A stretch of 37,588 nucleotides of DNA from CAIVND01 sp035532075 (lineage in GTDB: Bacteria; Actinomycetota; Acidimicrobiia; Acidimicrobiales; Bog-793), in NCBI GenBank assembly GCA_035532075.1, contig DATKRV010000018.1, forward strand, positions 1 to 37,588, in the 5' to 3' direction. Positions 7,761-15,975 of this stretch are shown here, piece by piece. The first letter of the stretch is position 1; each line of letters starts with the position of its first letter. The translations under genes and the position numbers were made by a program. The notes beneath the pieces are model-generated. The model was not told the DNA's origin. It made no database searches and saw nothing but the letters and a program-made list of their open reading frames with translations.

Positions 7761-9569
7761 TCATTGCACGCGCACCACAATATCCCTGAATGATATTTCA
7801 AGCTCCTCGTCCATTGATATCTCGCCGTTGTCTTGGAGGCGAGCAACGAGATCGATGTTTGGAGAAAATCGCAAGAGCACATAACGGTTTCCGGAACGGA
7901 AATACCGGTCGATCACTTTGGCGCGAAGCGCAGCGTCAACGTCGACCAGCACGCGATCGGGGTGGATCGACCACCACACCTTGGAGCCAACGGCAACATT
8001 GGAATCTCCAAAGGTGATCTCCACCTCCCCCGTCACCAATCTTCCCGGTGCGCTCACCTGTCCGAGGAAGACGTTCTCGATTCCAACGAGTCGGGCTACG
8101 GTCGCATTCGCGGGCTCTCGATAGATCTCTTCGGCGCTGCCATTTTGGATGAGGTGCCCGTTCTCGATCACCAGTACCTCGTTAGCGAGCAGCGCTGCTT
8201 CATCAAAATCATGGGTGACGATGACGCTGGCGAGACCAGTCTCTTGCTGAAGAAGGCGCATCTCGCGTTGCATTTCGCGTCGTACCGCACTGTCAAGAGC
8301 GGAAAACGGCTCATCGAGCAACAACAGATGTGGGCCACGACTCAGCGCGCGCGCGAGGGCAACTCTCTGGCGCTGACCACCCGAGAGCTCTTCGACGCGC
8401 TGATCGACGATTTCGGCGAGCCCAAGGCGTTCAATCCAGTACTGCGTGGTGCGCGGGTTCGCGCCAACACCAAAACTGATCTGACGGGCCACCTGGAGGT
8501 GCGGGAGCAGCGCACTGTGCTGGGGAAGGTAGCCGGTGTGGCGCTCTCCGACCGAGTCGGCACTGATCAACTCATCGCCGAGCCTTACCTCGCCGGTCGA
8601 GTGTCCGAACAATCCGGCAAGCGCACGCAGCGTCATCGACTTCCCGGATCCCGAGGGCCCAAGGATGGCGAGCCTGCGTCCACTCCCGGCATAAGCGAGA
8701 TCGAGCACGAAGTCACCCGCGCGATGTTGTACCGAGAACTGCAACGGGCGGTCATCGAAGGTTCTCGCGACACGAATGCCATCGACCGGCTCGTAACGAT
8801 GCGTTCTCGAGTGAAGGGGAATGCGCGAGGCGATCACAACGACCACCGCGACCAACAGCGCGAGTGCGGTCGGCGCAACCGTCACCGCAAGGCCGGTTCC
8901 CGAGAACTGCAGATAGGTGAATATCGGCAGAGAGTAAGGGTGATAGGCGAGGATTACCGTGGCGCCGTACTCGCCAAATGCGCGCAGCCAGGCGAGCAGG
9001 AGACCGGCATAGATTCCGTCTCTTGCAACCGGGAGCGCAACGCGAAAGAACAGCCCGAACTCTCGGTGACCGAGCGTCGCGGCCGCATCGAACAGATCGT
9101 CCGAGATGGTTGAGAACGTGGTACGTACGACCACAATGAGAAACGGGGCGGCGACAAATGTCTGAGCGAGGACAACTCCGATCAGGGTCTCGGTCAGAGC
9201 CCCGTGAAAGAACCTCCCGATCGGGGTATAGGGGCCGACGAGCACAATCAACAACATCCCGCTCATCAGCGGCGGAATCGCCAGCGGGAGCTGAACGAGG
9301 AGTCCGATCAGCGTCGCGAACCTTGATTTGAATCGCACCAGACAATAGGCAAGCGGAATACCCAGCAGCGCGATGATTGCGCTAGAGGCGGTCGCGCTGA
9401 TCGCAGATACGCCAAGCGCACCGAACAGCCCGGGACTTGCAAATCCGGTCTGTCGCTCTCCGAAGATGCGGATCGCGAATGCGCAGATCGGAGCGATGAG
9501 ATAGACCCCGAGCAGCGCGCCAAGGATGAGGAGTACGGGTCTTTGTCGCGAATCACGGGAGCTCCTCAT
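7761..9569 (-). CDS. modBC: ModB-ModC fusion: molybdate ABC transporter permease and ATPase
   Basis: 602-residue chain. Residues 1-250 form a ModB-type permease with about six membrane segments and the EAA loop (DDLFDAAATLGHREFGL, 157-173). From about 275 comes a ModC-type ATPase with Walker A GPSGSGKS (304-311), signature LSGGQ (395-399), Walker B LLLLDE (415-420) and a C-terminal TOBE-like region. ATG at 9569 is chosen, with GGGGGAG nine bases upstream; a TTG at 9599 is also in frame. It is the last gene of xdhC-moaC-moeA-modBC, 45 bases after moeA. That context favours molybdate or tungstate over sulfate. No ModA binding protein is in the window. Confidence 0.9.
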   Translation of the reverse strand: MRSSRDSRQRPVLLILGALLGVYLIAPICAFAIRIFGERQTGFASPGLFGALGVSAISATASSAIIALLGIPLAYCLVRFKSRFATLIGLLVQLPLAIPPLMSGMLLIVLVGPYTPIGRFFHGALTETLIGVVLAQTFVAAPFLIVVVRTTFSTISDDLFDAAATLGHREFGLFFRVALPVARDGIYAGLLLAWLRAFGEYGATVILAYHPYSLPIFTYLQFSGTGLAVTVAPTALALLVAVVVVIASRIPLHSRTHRYEPVDGIRVARTFDDRPLQFSVQHRAGDFVLDLAYAGSGRRLAILGPSGSGKSMTLRALAGLFGHSTGEVRLGDELISADSVGERHTGYLPQHSALLPHLQVARQISFGVGANPRTTQYWIERLGLAEIVDQRVEELSGGQRQRVALARALSRGPHLLLLDEPFSALDSAVRREMQREMRLLQQETGLASVIVTHDFDEAALLANEVLVIENGHLIQNGSAEEIYREPANATVARLVGIENVFLGQVSAPGRLVTGEVEITFGDSNVAVGSKVWWSIHPDRVLVDVDAALRAKVIDRYFRSGNRYVLLRFSPNIDLVARLQDNGEISMDEELEISFRDIVVRVQ

Positions 9570-9614
9570 CGCTCCGGTCTCCCCCGACACGCAAAACAAC
9601 TTGCGCGAGCGATA

Positions 9615-10826
9615 CTAATCGAGGAGGACAACCAAGACCTCACCACCACTTTCAACTCCTGTTCCATCTTCGAGCCGCGCAAATGCATTCGCTCCCGCGC
9701 TGTTTGCAAGTTGATGGGAACCCTGCGCACCGGTGCTCTCGACATGGACGCGTCCATCATCACCGAAGTGCGCGACGACGCGCTGCCAGTTGACCTTGCC
9801 ATCGCCTGCCCGACGACGCAACGGCGCATCGGCAATGGCATGCACGAGGACACGGTCGAGAACATCATGACCCATCATCTTCAAGATCGCGGGACGCGCG
9901 ATGAGCTCAAAGCTCACCATCGACGAGACCGGATTCCCGGGAAGTCCGAAAACGGGGACGACGCGTTCTCCATGTTTGAGTCTTCCGAATGCAAAGGGTT
10001 TCGCCGGCTGGATCGCGATCTGCATCCACTGCATCTCACCGAGCCGATTCAACGTCGCCTTTACGAGGTCGTAGTCGCCCATCGAAACCCCGCCAGAGGT
10101 CACCAATGCATCACAACGCCCGATCGCATCAAGAAATGCGGAGACGAGCTCCTTTTCGTCGTCACGTACGAGACCAAGATCGACGGGGACCGCATTCGCC
10201 CTCTCGACCAGCGCCATGAGGAGCTCCTTGTTCGCCTCGCGGATCTGTCCTGGCTTGAGCTCAGATCCGTCTTCGACGAGTTCGTCCCCGCTCGATATCA
10301 CGCCAACGGTGATACGCGGATACACGCTCACCGAAAGCTCGCCAAGGCTCGCGAGAACACCAAGATGCGCAGGGCGGAGTACCGTTCCGGCCAAGAGCGC
10401 GGTATCCCCGATTGCAACATCCTCACCGACACGGCGCACGGACTGCCCAGGAGCTGCGGCCGAGGAGAGGACGACATGATCTCCGTCAATGATGCTCTCT
10501 TCGACCATGATGACCGCGTCGGCTCCCTCTGGTATCGGAGCACCGGTCATGATTCGCATCGCCTCGCCGGGTCCAACGGTCAACGTCGGCGCCCCTCCCG
10601 CAGCGATCTCACCGATCACACGAAGCCTCGAGGGTGCGACCCTGGTGTCGACCGCCCGTAGTGCATATCCGTCCATCGAGCTGTTCGCGAATGGAGGAAT
10701 CGCCTCGCGTGCGACGACGTCGTCGACAAGCACGCAGCCGAGCGCCGCGCGAATCGGAAGAACGACCGGCGCCATGACCGAGACTCCGTCGCGTACGGTC
10801 TGCTGCGCCCTCTCCAGCGAAATCAT
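9615..10826 (-). CDS. moeA: Molybdopterin molybdenumtransferase MoeA
   Basis: 403 residues, the usual length. It inserts molybdate into adenylylated molybdopterin, the last general step of Moco synthesis. Visible landmarks: PPFANSSMDGYAL near residue 44, RIMTGAPIPEGADAV, the MPT-binding TSGGVSMGDYD, and PVFGLPGNPVSS. ATG at 10826, nine bases after the moaC stop. A TAGCGT box six bases upstream of the ATG overlaps the end of moaC and could give an internal leaderless start. The C-terminal domain IV is complete. Confidence 0.97.
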   Translation of the reverse strand: MISLERAQQTVRDGVSVMAPVVLPIRAALGCVLVDDVVAREAIPPFANSSMDGYALRAVDTRVAPSRLRVIGEIAAGGAPTLTVGPGEAMRIMTGAPIPEGADAVIMVEESIIDGDHVVLSSAAAPGQSVRRVGEDVAIGDTALLAGTVLRPAHLGVLASLGELSVSVYPRITVGVISSGDELVEDGSELKPGQIREANKELLMALVERANAVPVDLGLVRDDEKELVSAFLDAIGRCDALVTSGGVSMGDYDLVKATLNRLGEMQWMQIAIQPAKPFAFGRLKHGERVVPVFGLPGNPVSSMVSFELIARPAILKMMGHDVLDRVLVHAIADAPLRRRAGDGKVNWQRVVAHFGDDGRVHVESTGAQGSHQLANSAGANAFARLEDGTGVESGGEVLVVLLD

Positions 10827-10835
10827 GACCTTACG

Positions 10836-11345
10836 CTAGCGGTTAGAAGTTGTTGCCTCCAAGGAGTCGCGCACCCACTGTCCCGAACGGCCACCGCTCT
10901 TTTCCAAGAGTTCAAGATCGTCAATCCACAGTCTCGAAATGCGCGAGGAGAGCCAAGCGACGATCGACAGAGCCGCAACGCCACATGCTCCCAGCGCCTC
11001 CATCTCCACCCCAGTCTGGGACTCAGTCTCGACGACAGCGATGATCTCGATCGCGTCTCGCTCGCGCACGAACGCAATCTCGAATCCACTCAGTGGCAGC
11101 GGATGACAGAGTGGAATCAGGCTCGATGTCCTTTTCGCGCCAAACATTCCGGCGACGCGCGCCATCGAGACCGCCTCGGCATAGGCCTCCTCACCGAGCA
11201 CCGCACCCCCAGCATCTACCCCTCGCACCCAGCAGTGCGCCTCGGCACGCCGATGGGTAACCGCCTTGTCGGTCACATCCACCATCACCGCGTGACCCGA
11301 CTTGTCGAAGTGGGTGAAGGCCTGCGAGGTCTCGCCGCCACTCAT
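10836..11345 (-). CDS. moaC: Cyclic pyranopterin monophosphate synthase MoaC, with altered active site
   Basis: 169-residue MoaC homologue. MoaC converts the MoaA product to cPMP. Conserved here: GAKRT (K71), LCHPL (H81), TGVEMEAL (E114, E116) and LLEKSGGRSG (K149). The region between aligns with E. coli MoaC without gaps, but the segment E. coli has as IYDMCKA reads IVAWLSS. The equivalents of active-site Asp128 and Lys131 are therefore Ala130 and Ser133. The DNA there reads cleanly with no frameshift. The ATG overlaps the xdhC stop (ATGA), so it is coupled. It is either an impaired enzyme, a divergent one using other residues, or one backed by a second moaC elsewhere. Confidence 0.92.
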   Translation of the reverse strand: MSGGETSQAFTHFDKSGHAVMVDVTDKAVTHRRAEAHCWVRGVDAGGAVLGEEAYAEAVSMARVAGMFGAKRTSSLIPLCHPLPLSGFEIAFVRERDAIEIIAVVETESQTGVEMEALGACGVAALSIVAWLSSRISRLWIDDLELLEKSGGRSGQWVRDSLEATTSNR

Positions 11346-12535
11346 CTCTGATGCACGAGGTGACCATGGATCGGGCCATTGCCCTCACTCAGCGGTGCCG
11401 GATCATGCCCGGTCTGCCTCGCGATGATCTCGGAGACGATCGCCACCGCGGTCTCCTCTGGGGTTCGTGCGCCAAGATCGAGCCCGATCGGAGAGGAGAT
11501 CCTCTCGAACGCTCGCTCACCCACGCCCGCGTCAGTCAATCGTTCCCTGCGCTCGCGGTGCGTCCTTCTCGAGCCCATCGCTCCGATGTACCCAACCCTC
11601 GTCTTGAGCGCACCGACAATTGCCGGTACGTCGAACTTCGGGTCATGGGTCAGCACGCATATGGCGTCACGCGGGCCGAGTTCAGCCTTGAGCGCCTCGA
11701 GATAGCGGTGCGGCCAGTCCACGACGACATGGTCAGCATCGGGAAAACGCGCGGTCGTCGCGAAAGGTGCTCGCGCATCGCACACGGTGACCTCGTAGCC
11801 AAGAACCTTGGCCACCTTGACGAGGGCCGCTGTGAAATCGACGGCACCGAAGATCACCATCTTCGGGGGCGGGGTGAATGACTCAAAAAAGACCGATATC
11901 TCAGTGCCAAGCGCGGCGCCCCTCTTTCCATAGTGACGGATCACCGAATGACCCGAGGCAACAACGCCATCACCATCTCTTGCGACGAATTCATCAAGCT
12001 CTTCGTCGCCGAGCGTGCCGGTAAGCCGACCATCCGCTCCGATCAGCACCGTCGCACCGAGTCGAGTCATCTCGTGGATCTCCCGGTTCCCGATGATGCA
12101 CGGGTTCGCGCCCTGGCGACCCTCAAGCGCGCGCGTCACCTCGGTCTCGTCAATCGCGATCACCGTTGCGAGTGCACAGGGCTCGCGCGCCGAGAGTGCG
12201 GAGCGCAACGCATCAAAAGTCGGCGGAACACCAGGTGAGCAAAAGATCGTGATGATGCCGCCACAGGTGAGTCCAACCGCGAAGGCATCGTCGTCGGAAT
12301 AGCCAAAACGAACGAGTCGAGACCCTCCGTCCGCGATGCTCGCGAGTGCCTCCTCGACGACAGCGCCTTCGACACAGCCTCCTGACACCGATCCGACAAC
12401 TCGCGCGTCCTCGCTGACGACCATTGTCGCGCCAGGGTCTCTCGGCCCCGATCCCTCGACCTGGATGACGCGCGCGACGCAGATCTTCGTTCCTTCGGCC
12501 GAAAAACGTGCGATGTCTTCAAGAACCTCGCGCAC
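11342..12535 (-). CDS. xdhC: XdhC/CoxI-family molybdoenzyme maturation factor
   Basis: 397 residues. The N-terminal XdhC/CoxI domain has VEGSGPRDPGATMVV and GSVSGGCVEGAVVEEAL. The C-terminal Rossmann-like domain has KMVIFGAVDFTAAL and VGYIGAMGSRRT. Family members bind Moco, promote its sulfuration and hand it to xanthine dehydrogenase or CO dehydrogenase-type enzymes. Start: GTG at 12535 with GGAGGAGGG just upstream. First gene of the minus operon xdhC-moaC-moeA-modBC and divergent from mogA across 93 bases. Confidence 0.93.
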   Translation of the reverse strand: MREVLEDIARFSAEGTKICVARVIQVEGSGPRDPGATMVVSEDARVVGSVSGGCVEGAVVEEALASIADGGSRLVRFGYSDDDAFAVGLTCGGIITIFCSPGVPPTFDALRSALSAREPCALATVIAIDETEVTRALEGRQGANPCIIGNREIHEMTRLGATVLIGADGRLTGTLGDEELDEFVARDGDGVVASGHSVIRHYGKRGAALGTEISVFFESFTPPPKMVIFGAVDFTAALVKVAKVLGYEVTVCDARAPFATTARFPDADHVVVDWPHRYLEALKAELGPRDAICVLTHDPKFDVPAIVGALKTRVGYIGAMGSRRTHRERRERLTDAGVGERAFERISSPIGLDLGARTPEETAVAIVSEIIARQTGHDPAPLSEGNGPIHGHLVHQR

Positions 12536-12616
12536 GAAACCCTCCTCCGGTCATATCGTGTTCCCCTCCCTGCACTTTAGGGTGATGCGCAGCCAAAGCC
12601 CACACCGAGGCTCCAT

Positions 12617-12622
12617 TAGGCT
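12617..12622 (+). promoter_or_regulatory. -10 box of a leaderless mogA transcript
   Basis: TAGGCT lies six bases before the mogA ATG at 12629, so transcription would begin at or next to the start codon. No Shine-Dalgarno sequence is present. The same TAGGCT hexamer is found 6-7 bases before the starts at 30372 and 34032. No clear -35 element is seen. Confidence 0.55.
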
Positions 12623-12628
12623 CACTGC

Positions 12629-13132
12629 ATGGCCCATCAGGCGAAAGTTCTCACCGTCTCCGATTCGGTCGCGCATGGCCACACGGAAGACCGTGGGGGA
12701 ATCGTCGTCGCCGAGCTGCTCAAAGAACACGGCTTTATCGTGGTTGAACGTTGTGTGAGCGAGGACGGCGTCGACGCGGTGGCCAATGCCTTGGCGCGTC
12801 TTGCGGGTGGATTTGTCGGCCTCGTGGTGACGACCGGGGGTACCGGGTTTGGTCCACGCGATCTCACCCCCGAGGGCACGCGCGCGGTGATCGACCGCGA
12901 GGCGCCGGGCATCTCCGAGGCGATGCGACTCATCAACCCGCTTGGACGACTGTCACGTTCGGTTGCCGGAACCATCGGCCAAACGCTCGTGCTCAATACG
13001 CCGGGATCTCCAAAGGGCGCCATCGAGTGTCTCGGTGCGGTGCTCGACATCATTCCCCACGCGCTCGACCTGCTCGGCGGCGAGAACCCTCACCCCCATG
13101 GGCGCGCGGCCAAGGAGACGGCCCGCGAGTAG
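12629..13132 (+). CDS. mogA: Molybdopterin adenylyltransferase MogA/MoaB
   Basis: 167 residues. It adenylylates molybdopterin with ATP before MoeA adds molybdenum. Visible: VLTVSDSVAHGHTEDRGG at the N-terminus, the MPT-binding TTGGTGFGPRDLTPE, and LVLNTPGSPKGAIE. Length fits the MoaB/MogA single-domain form. It is the only plus-strand gene of the Moco cluster, divergent from xdhC, and meets moaD tail to tail with five bases between the stops. It appears to be leaderless. Confidence 0.96.
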   Translation: MAHQAKVLTVSDSVAHGHTEDRGGIVVAELLKEHGFIVVERCVSEDGVDAVANALARLAGGFVGLVVTTGGTGFGPRDLTPEGTRAVIDREAPGISEAMRLINPLGRLSRSVAGTIGQTLVLNTPGSPKGAIECLGAVLDIIPHALDLLGGENPHPHGRAAKETARE

Positions 13133-13137
13133 TTGAA

Positions 13138-13374
13138 CTACCCGCCAGAGACCGGAGGCAAGATGGCGACCTCATCGCCCGGTCCCAGTCTGCGCGTCCC
13201 CTCGCTCGGCTCACCGTTCACCCAGACGCGAGAACGCGTCATGATCTTTGCAACGTCCTCTCCAAACAGGTTCACCACCGTCGCGATCGCATCGTCAACG
13301 TGCTGCGCCTCGATTTCGAGATGCGAGGTCCTGGTCAGTTCGCGCAACGGGCCGAAAAACCTCAGCAGCGCCAT
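13138..13374 (-). CDS. moaD: Molybdopterin synthase small subunit MoaD
   Basis: 78-residue beta-grasp sulfur carrier. It ends in VSGG; the C-terminal glycine is made into a thiocarboxylate that donates sulfur to cPMP in MoaE. The start chosen is ATG at 13374, giving MALLRFFGPLREL. A GTG at 13383 would add three residues and overlap moaA by eight bases. It follows moaA directly (moaA stop at 13378-13376), so the two are probably coupled. The activating enzyme (MoeB-type) is not in the window. Confidence 0.93.
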   Translation of the reverse strand: MALLRFFGPLRELTRTSHLEIEAQHVDDAIATVVNLFGEDVAKIMTRSRVWVNGEPSEGTRRLGPGDEVAILPPVSGG

Positions 13375-13375
13375 C

Positions 13376-14506
13376 TCATCCACCGATCATCGACATCGAA
13401 CGCTGAGGCCGCAAGAAGTCTGGATCGTTGATCCCGTGTCCGGGAAACTTTCCCCACACCGCGCGACGCAATTCCATCTCGATGAGCCCATCCGATGCAC
13501 CCGCACGCAAAAGGTCGCGAATCGAACGCTCGTCGTTGCTGAACAGACAGTTGCGGATCGCCCCGTCGGCTGTGAGTCGAAGTCGGTTACACGTTCCACA
13601 GAAAGGCTCGGTGACGCTCGAAATAAGTCCGATCTCTCCATTCCCATCGAGGTAACGAAAGCGCTGTGCAGGAGCAGGGTCGAGCGCCGCGCTGACAACG
13701 GGTTCGAGCGGATAGCGCGCATGGATCTCCTGAAATACCCGCGCACCGGGAACGACCTCGCTGCGCTGCCAGTGACCAGGCGCGTCGAGCGGCATGAATT
13801 CGATGAAGCGCACGATGCGACCCGTCGCTCGGCCGAACGCGGCGAAATCGAGAATCTCGTCATCGTTCACGCCGGCGACCAGCACGACGTTCACCTTGAT
13901 CGGGCCAAGCCCAGCCCTCTCGGCACCATCCATTGCGACAAGCACGTCGTCGAGTTCGCCGCGTCTGCGTATTGTGCGAAAGCGCCCAGCGCTCAGTGAG
14001 TCGCAGCTGATATTGACTCGACGCAGTCCGCCCGATCTGAGTGCCTTCGCATGCTCAGCGAGCTTTGTGCCATTCGTTGTCATCGCGATGTCGTCAAAAC
14101 CAAGCGCACCGAGTCGCGCGATGAAACCGACCACGCCCCGTCTCACGAGAGGTTCACCACCGGTGAGGCGGATCGAGTTCACTCCGAGTCCCTTTGCAAT
14201 ACGCGCGACCCGGAAGAGTTCGTCAAAACTCAACAACTCCTCGCGCGCTTGGAAGACCATCCCCTCCTCGGGCATGCAATAGACACAACGGAAGTTGCAA
14301 CGATCCGTGATCGAGAGACGAAGATCGTCATGCACCCTCCCGTAGGTGTCGATCAGTGGACCCGAAACCGGCATCCGTTCAAGCGCGACCGCGACCGCCT
14401 TTGGCTCCGCGCGCCGGCGAAGATCGACGCGCACCGCGCGTTGGCTACCATCGGACAACGTTGCAGCGTTACGAGAGTTACGGTCTTCAACGAGAGGATC
14501 GATCAC
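13376..14506 (-). CDS. moaA: GTP 3',8-cyclase MoaA (radical SAM)
   Basis: 376 residues. It starts Moco synthesis by rearranging GTP. The radical-SAM cluster motif is CNFRCVYC near residue 73. The C-terminal cluster is CGTC with a third cysteine in AIRNCLF. The family's essential Gly-Gly terminus is kept (SMSMIGG). The 45-residue N-terminus before MPVSGPLID is longer than in many MoaA proteins; ATG at 14374 is an alternative start. GTG at 14506 is preferred because it overlaps the moaE stop (GTGA). The gene lies between moaE and moaD. Confidence 0.96.
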   Translation of the reverse strand: MIDPLVEDRNSRNAATLSDGSQRAVRVDLRRRAEPKAVAVALERMPVSGPLIDTYGRVHDDLRLSITDRCNFRCVYCMPEEGMVFQAREELLSFDELFRVARIAKGLGVNSIRLTGGEPLVRRGVVGFIARLGALGFDDIAMTTNGTKLAEHAKALRSGGLRRVNISCDSLSAGRFRTIRRRGELDDVLVAMDGAERAGLGPIKVNVVLVAGVNDDEILDFAAFGRATGRIVRFIEFMPLDAPGHWQRSEVVPGARVFQEIHARYPLEPVVSAALDPAPAQRFRYLDGNGEIGLISSVTEPFCGTCNRLRLTADGAIRNCLFSNDERSIRDLLRAGASDGLIEMELRRAVWGKFPGHGINDPDFLRPQRSMSMIGG

Positions 14507-15060
14507 GAGTCTCGATCCGCCGCGATTTGGATGGGCGCCGGTGAATCGAGACTGCGACGGCTGATCTCGTCGACGAGAAGGTCGCGCTCATCTGAAGAGA
14601 TGCCGAAATGTTCGATCTCGTGATCACACAGGCTCCAGTCGGTTCCCTCAGACCAGGTCTCCTTCTTCCAGATCGGCACACTGAGCTTGATCGCGTCGAT
14701 GAGGAATTTCGCCGCCTCGAACGCCTCGGGGCGGTGCGGAGCAGAGGCGACGACGACGACCGATTCCTCTCCAAGGACGAGTCGGCCGATGCGGTGCCAA
14801 AGCACGAGACGTCCGATCATCGGCCAACGTTCGCGTGCGACAGCTGCGATCGCGCGAAGTCTCGGCTCGACCTGTTCCTGGTAGGCCTCATATTCGAGTA
14901 CCGAAACACCCTCTCGACCCTCGGAGTGATCGCGCACCGTTCCAGCAAATGTCACCACCGCGCCACACGAGGCCAAGACCGCCCATCGCGCGGCTCTGCC
15001 CTGGTCGAGCGGATCCTTGGTGAGCGCGACCCAGTCGTCAGCGGCTATCGGGAACTCCAT
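14503..15060 (-). CDS. moaE: Molybdopterin synthase large subunit MoaE
   Basis: 185 residues. The catalytic subunit uses MoaD thiocarboxylate to turn cPMP into molybdopterin. Visible: VVTFAGTVRDHSEGR, LEYEAYQEQ, ASAPHRPEAFEA and the active-site VPIWKKETW. It has a 35-residue tail beyond the usual WKKE end (HFGISSDERDLLVDEISRR and more). ATG at 15060 has no ribosome site, but TACGAT lies six bases upstream, so it is probably leaderless and heads the moaE-moaA-moaD operon. Confidence 0.95.
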   Translation of the reverse strand: MEFPIAADDWVALTKDPLDQGRAARWAVLASCGAVVTFAGTVRDHSEGREGVSVLEYEAYQEQVEPRLRAIAAVARERWPMIGRLVLWHRIGRLVLGEESVVVVASAPHRPEAFEAAKFLIDAIKLSVPIWKKETWSEGTDWSLCDHEIEHFGISSDERDLLVDEISRRSLDSPAPIQIAADRDS

Positions 15061-15066
15061 GCGCGT

Positions 15067-15072
15067 ATCGTA
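15067..15072 (-). promoter_or_regulatory. -10 box of a leaderless moaE transcript
   Basis: On the minus strand TACGAT ends six bases before the moaE ATG. The hexamer fits the actinobacterial TANNNT consensus. No ribosome-binding site lies between it and the start. Confidence 0.5.
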
Positions 15073-15144
15073 CCCGCCAGGACCGTCCGACCCGCCCGCT
15101 CCGCGTTACTTGAGCTGGCGGGCGCAGGGAAAATACACTCCCGA

Positions 15145-15840
15145 TCAGGACCCCCGGGACTGCCGGGACCGCTGGCGAAAGATCTTGACGATCGCGAGGA
15201 CCACGACGCCGATGACCGGGATCGCCTTCAGCATCGAGGGGCCTGCGAGCCTTCCAAGATCGACCGGTGCATTGCGCGTCGGAGCAATCTGTCGGATACC
15301 TGAAGTACCCGCCGTCGGCTCCGGGGTTGGGGCGGCTGGTTCTTTTGCGACACTGGTCTCATCCTCCCCGCTGACCGATGGCGCGGCTCCAGCAAACGAG
15401 CCAACGACATCGTTCTCGAGGCGCTCCGCGAACTGGCCGAGCAGCTTCGTGCTGATGTCCGCCAGCATGCCGCGACCGAACTGCGCGACCTTGCCCGTGA
15501 TGTCGAGCTCGGTCACGACGCTGACCCTCGTCTTTTCCCCCTCTTCGCTCAGCTGCGCGGTGACCGTCGCAGTGGCGTTTCCCTGACCTCGCGTGTCACG
15601 TCCAGTCGCGCGCAACACCGCTTTGTGACCTGTTTCGTCAAGACTGACAAAGGTCGCGATGCCCTTGTACTGGCTTGTGATCGGCCCGACCTTGACCTTC
15701 ACGGTGCCCCGGTATTCATCGCCCTCGATCTCATCGAGCTGCGCGCCCGGGAGACAGGGCGCGATGCGCTCGAGGTCGGTGAGAATCGCCCAGGTCGCCG
15801 CGATCGGAGCGGTAACGACAAACTCATTGGATAGTTCCAT
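15145..15840 (-). CDS. coxG: CoxG-like SRPBCC protein with C-terminal membrane anchor
   Basis: 231 residues. Residues 1-150 are a CoxG/SRPBCC (START-like) domain: LSNEFVVTAPIAATWAILTD, then LPGAQL and KVKVGPITSQYKG. A Pro/Thr/Ala-rich linker (about 155-185) leads to one hydrophobic segment (MLKAIPVIGVVVLAIVKIF) followed by basic residues, so it is tail-anchored with the domain in the cytoplasm. CoxG is known from CO dehydrogenase clusters, where it helps membrane attachment. No CO dehydrogenase subunits are here, so the partner is elsewhere or different. GAGGAGG precedes the ATG. It is 84 bases upstream of moaE. Confidence 0.9.
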   Translation of the reverse strand: MELSNEFVVTAPIAATWAILTDLERIAPCLPGAQLDEIEGDEYRGTVKVKVGPITSQYKGIATFVSLDETGHKAVLRATGRDTRGQGNATATVTAQLSEEGEKTRVSVVTELDITGKVAQFGRGMLADISTKLLGQFAERLENDVVGSFAGAAPSVSGEDETSVAKEPAAPTPEPTAGTSGIRQIAPTRNAPVDLGRLAGPSMLKAIPVIGVVVLAIVKIFRQRSRQSRGS

Positions 15841-15875
15841 GAAGGGGCCTCCTCGGCTGATTGCCTCTTTAACAC

Positions 15876-15903
15876 CAGGCGCACCGGTGGTTCGGCGCCT
15901 GCT
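15876..15903 (-). terminator. Possible hairpin between ferredoxin reductase and coxG
   Basis: AGGCGC and GCGCCT can pair around a 12-base loop about 75 bases after the reductase stop. No T run follows, so it would be a weak terminator at most and may simply be a GC-rich inverted repeat. Confidence 0.25.
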
Positions 15904-15975
15904 GGCGAAAGGGAGCGGATTCGTGTCTTTAGGTTAGCGGCAGGGCTCGGCGGGCGCGACCGGATCAAACTCGTC

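Noticed and set aside
7833..9113. 426-codon plus-strand open frame
   Set aside because: Antisense shadow of the ModBC fusion; no family features.
12536..12628. Possible Moco riboswitch before xdhC or mogA
   Set aside because: The divergent gap is only 93 bases and shows no such structured element; mogA appears leaderless.
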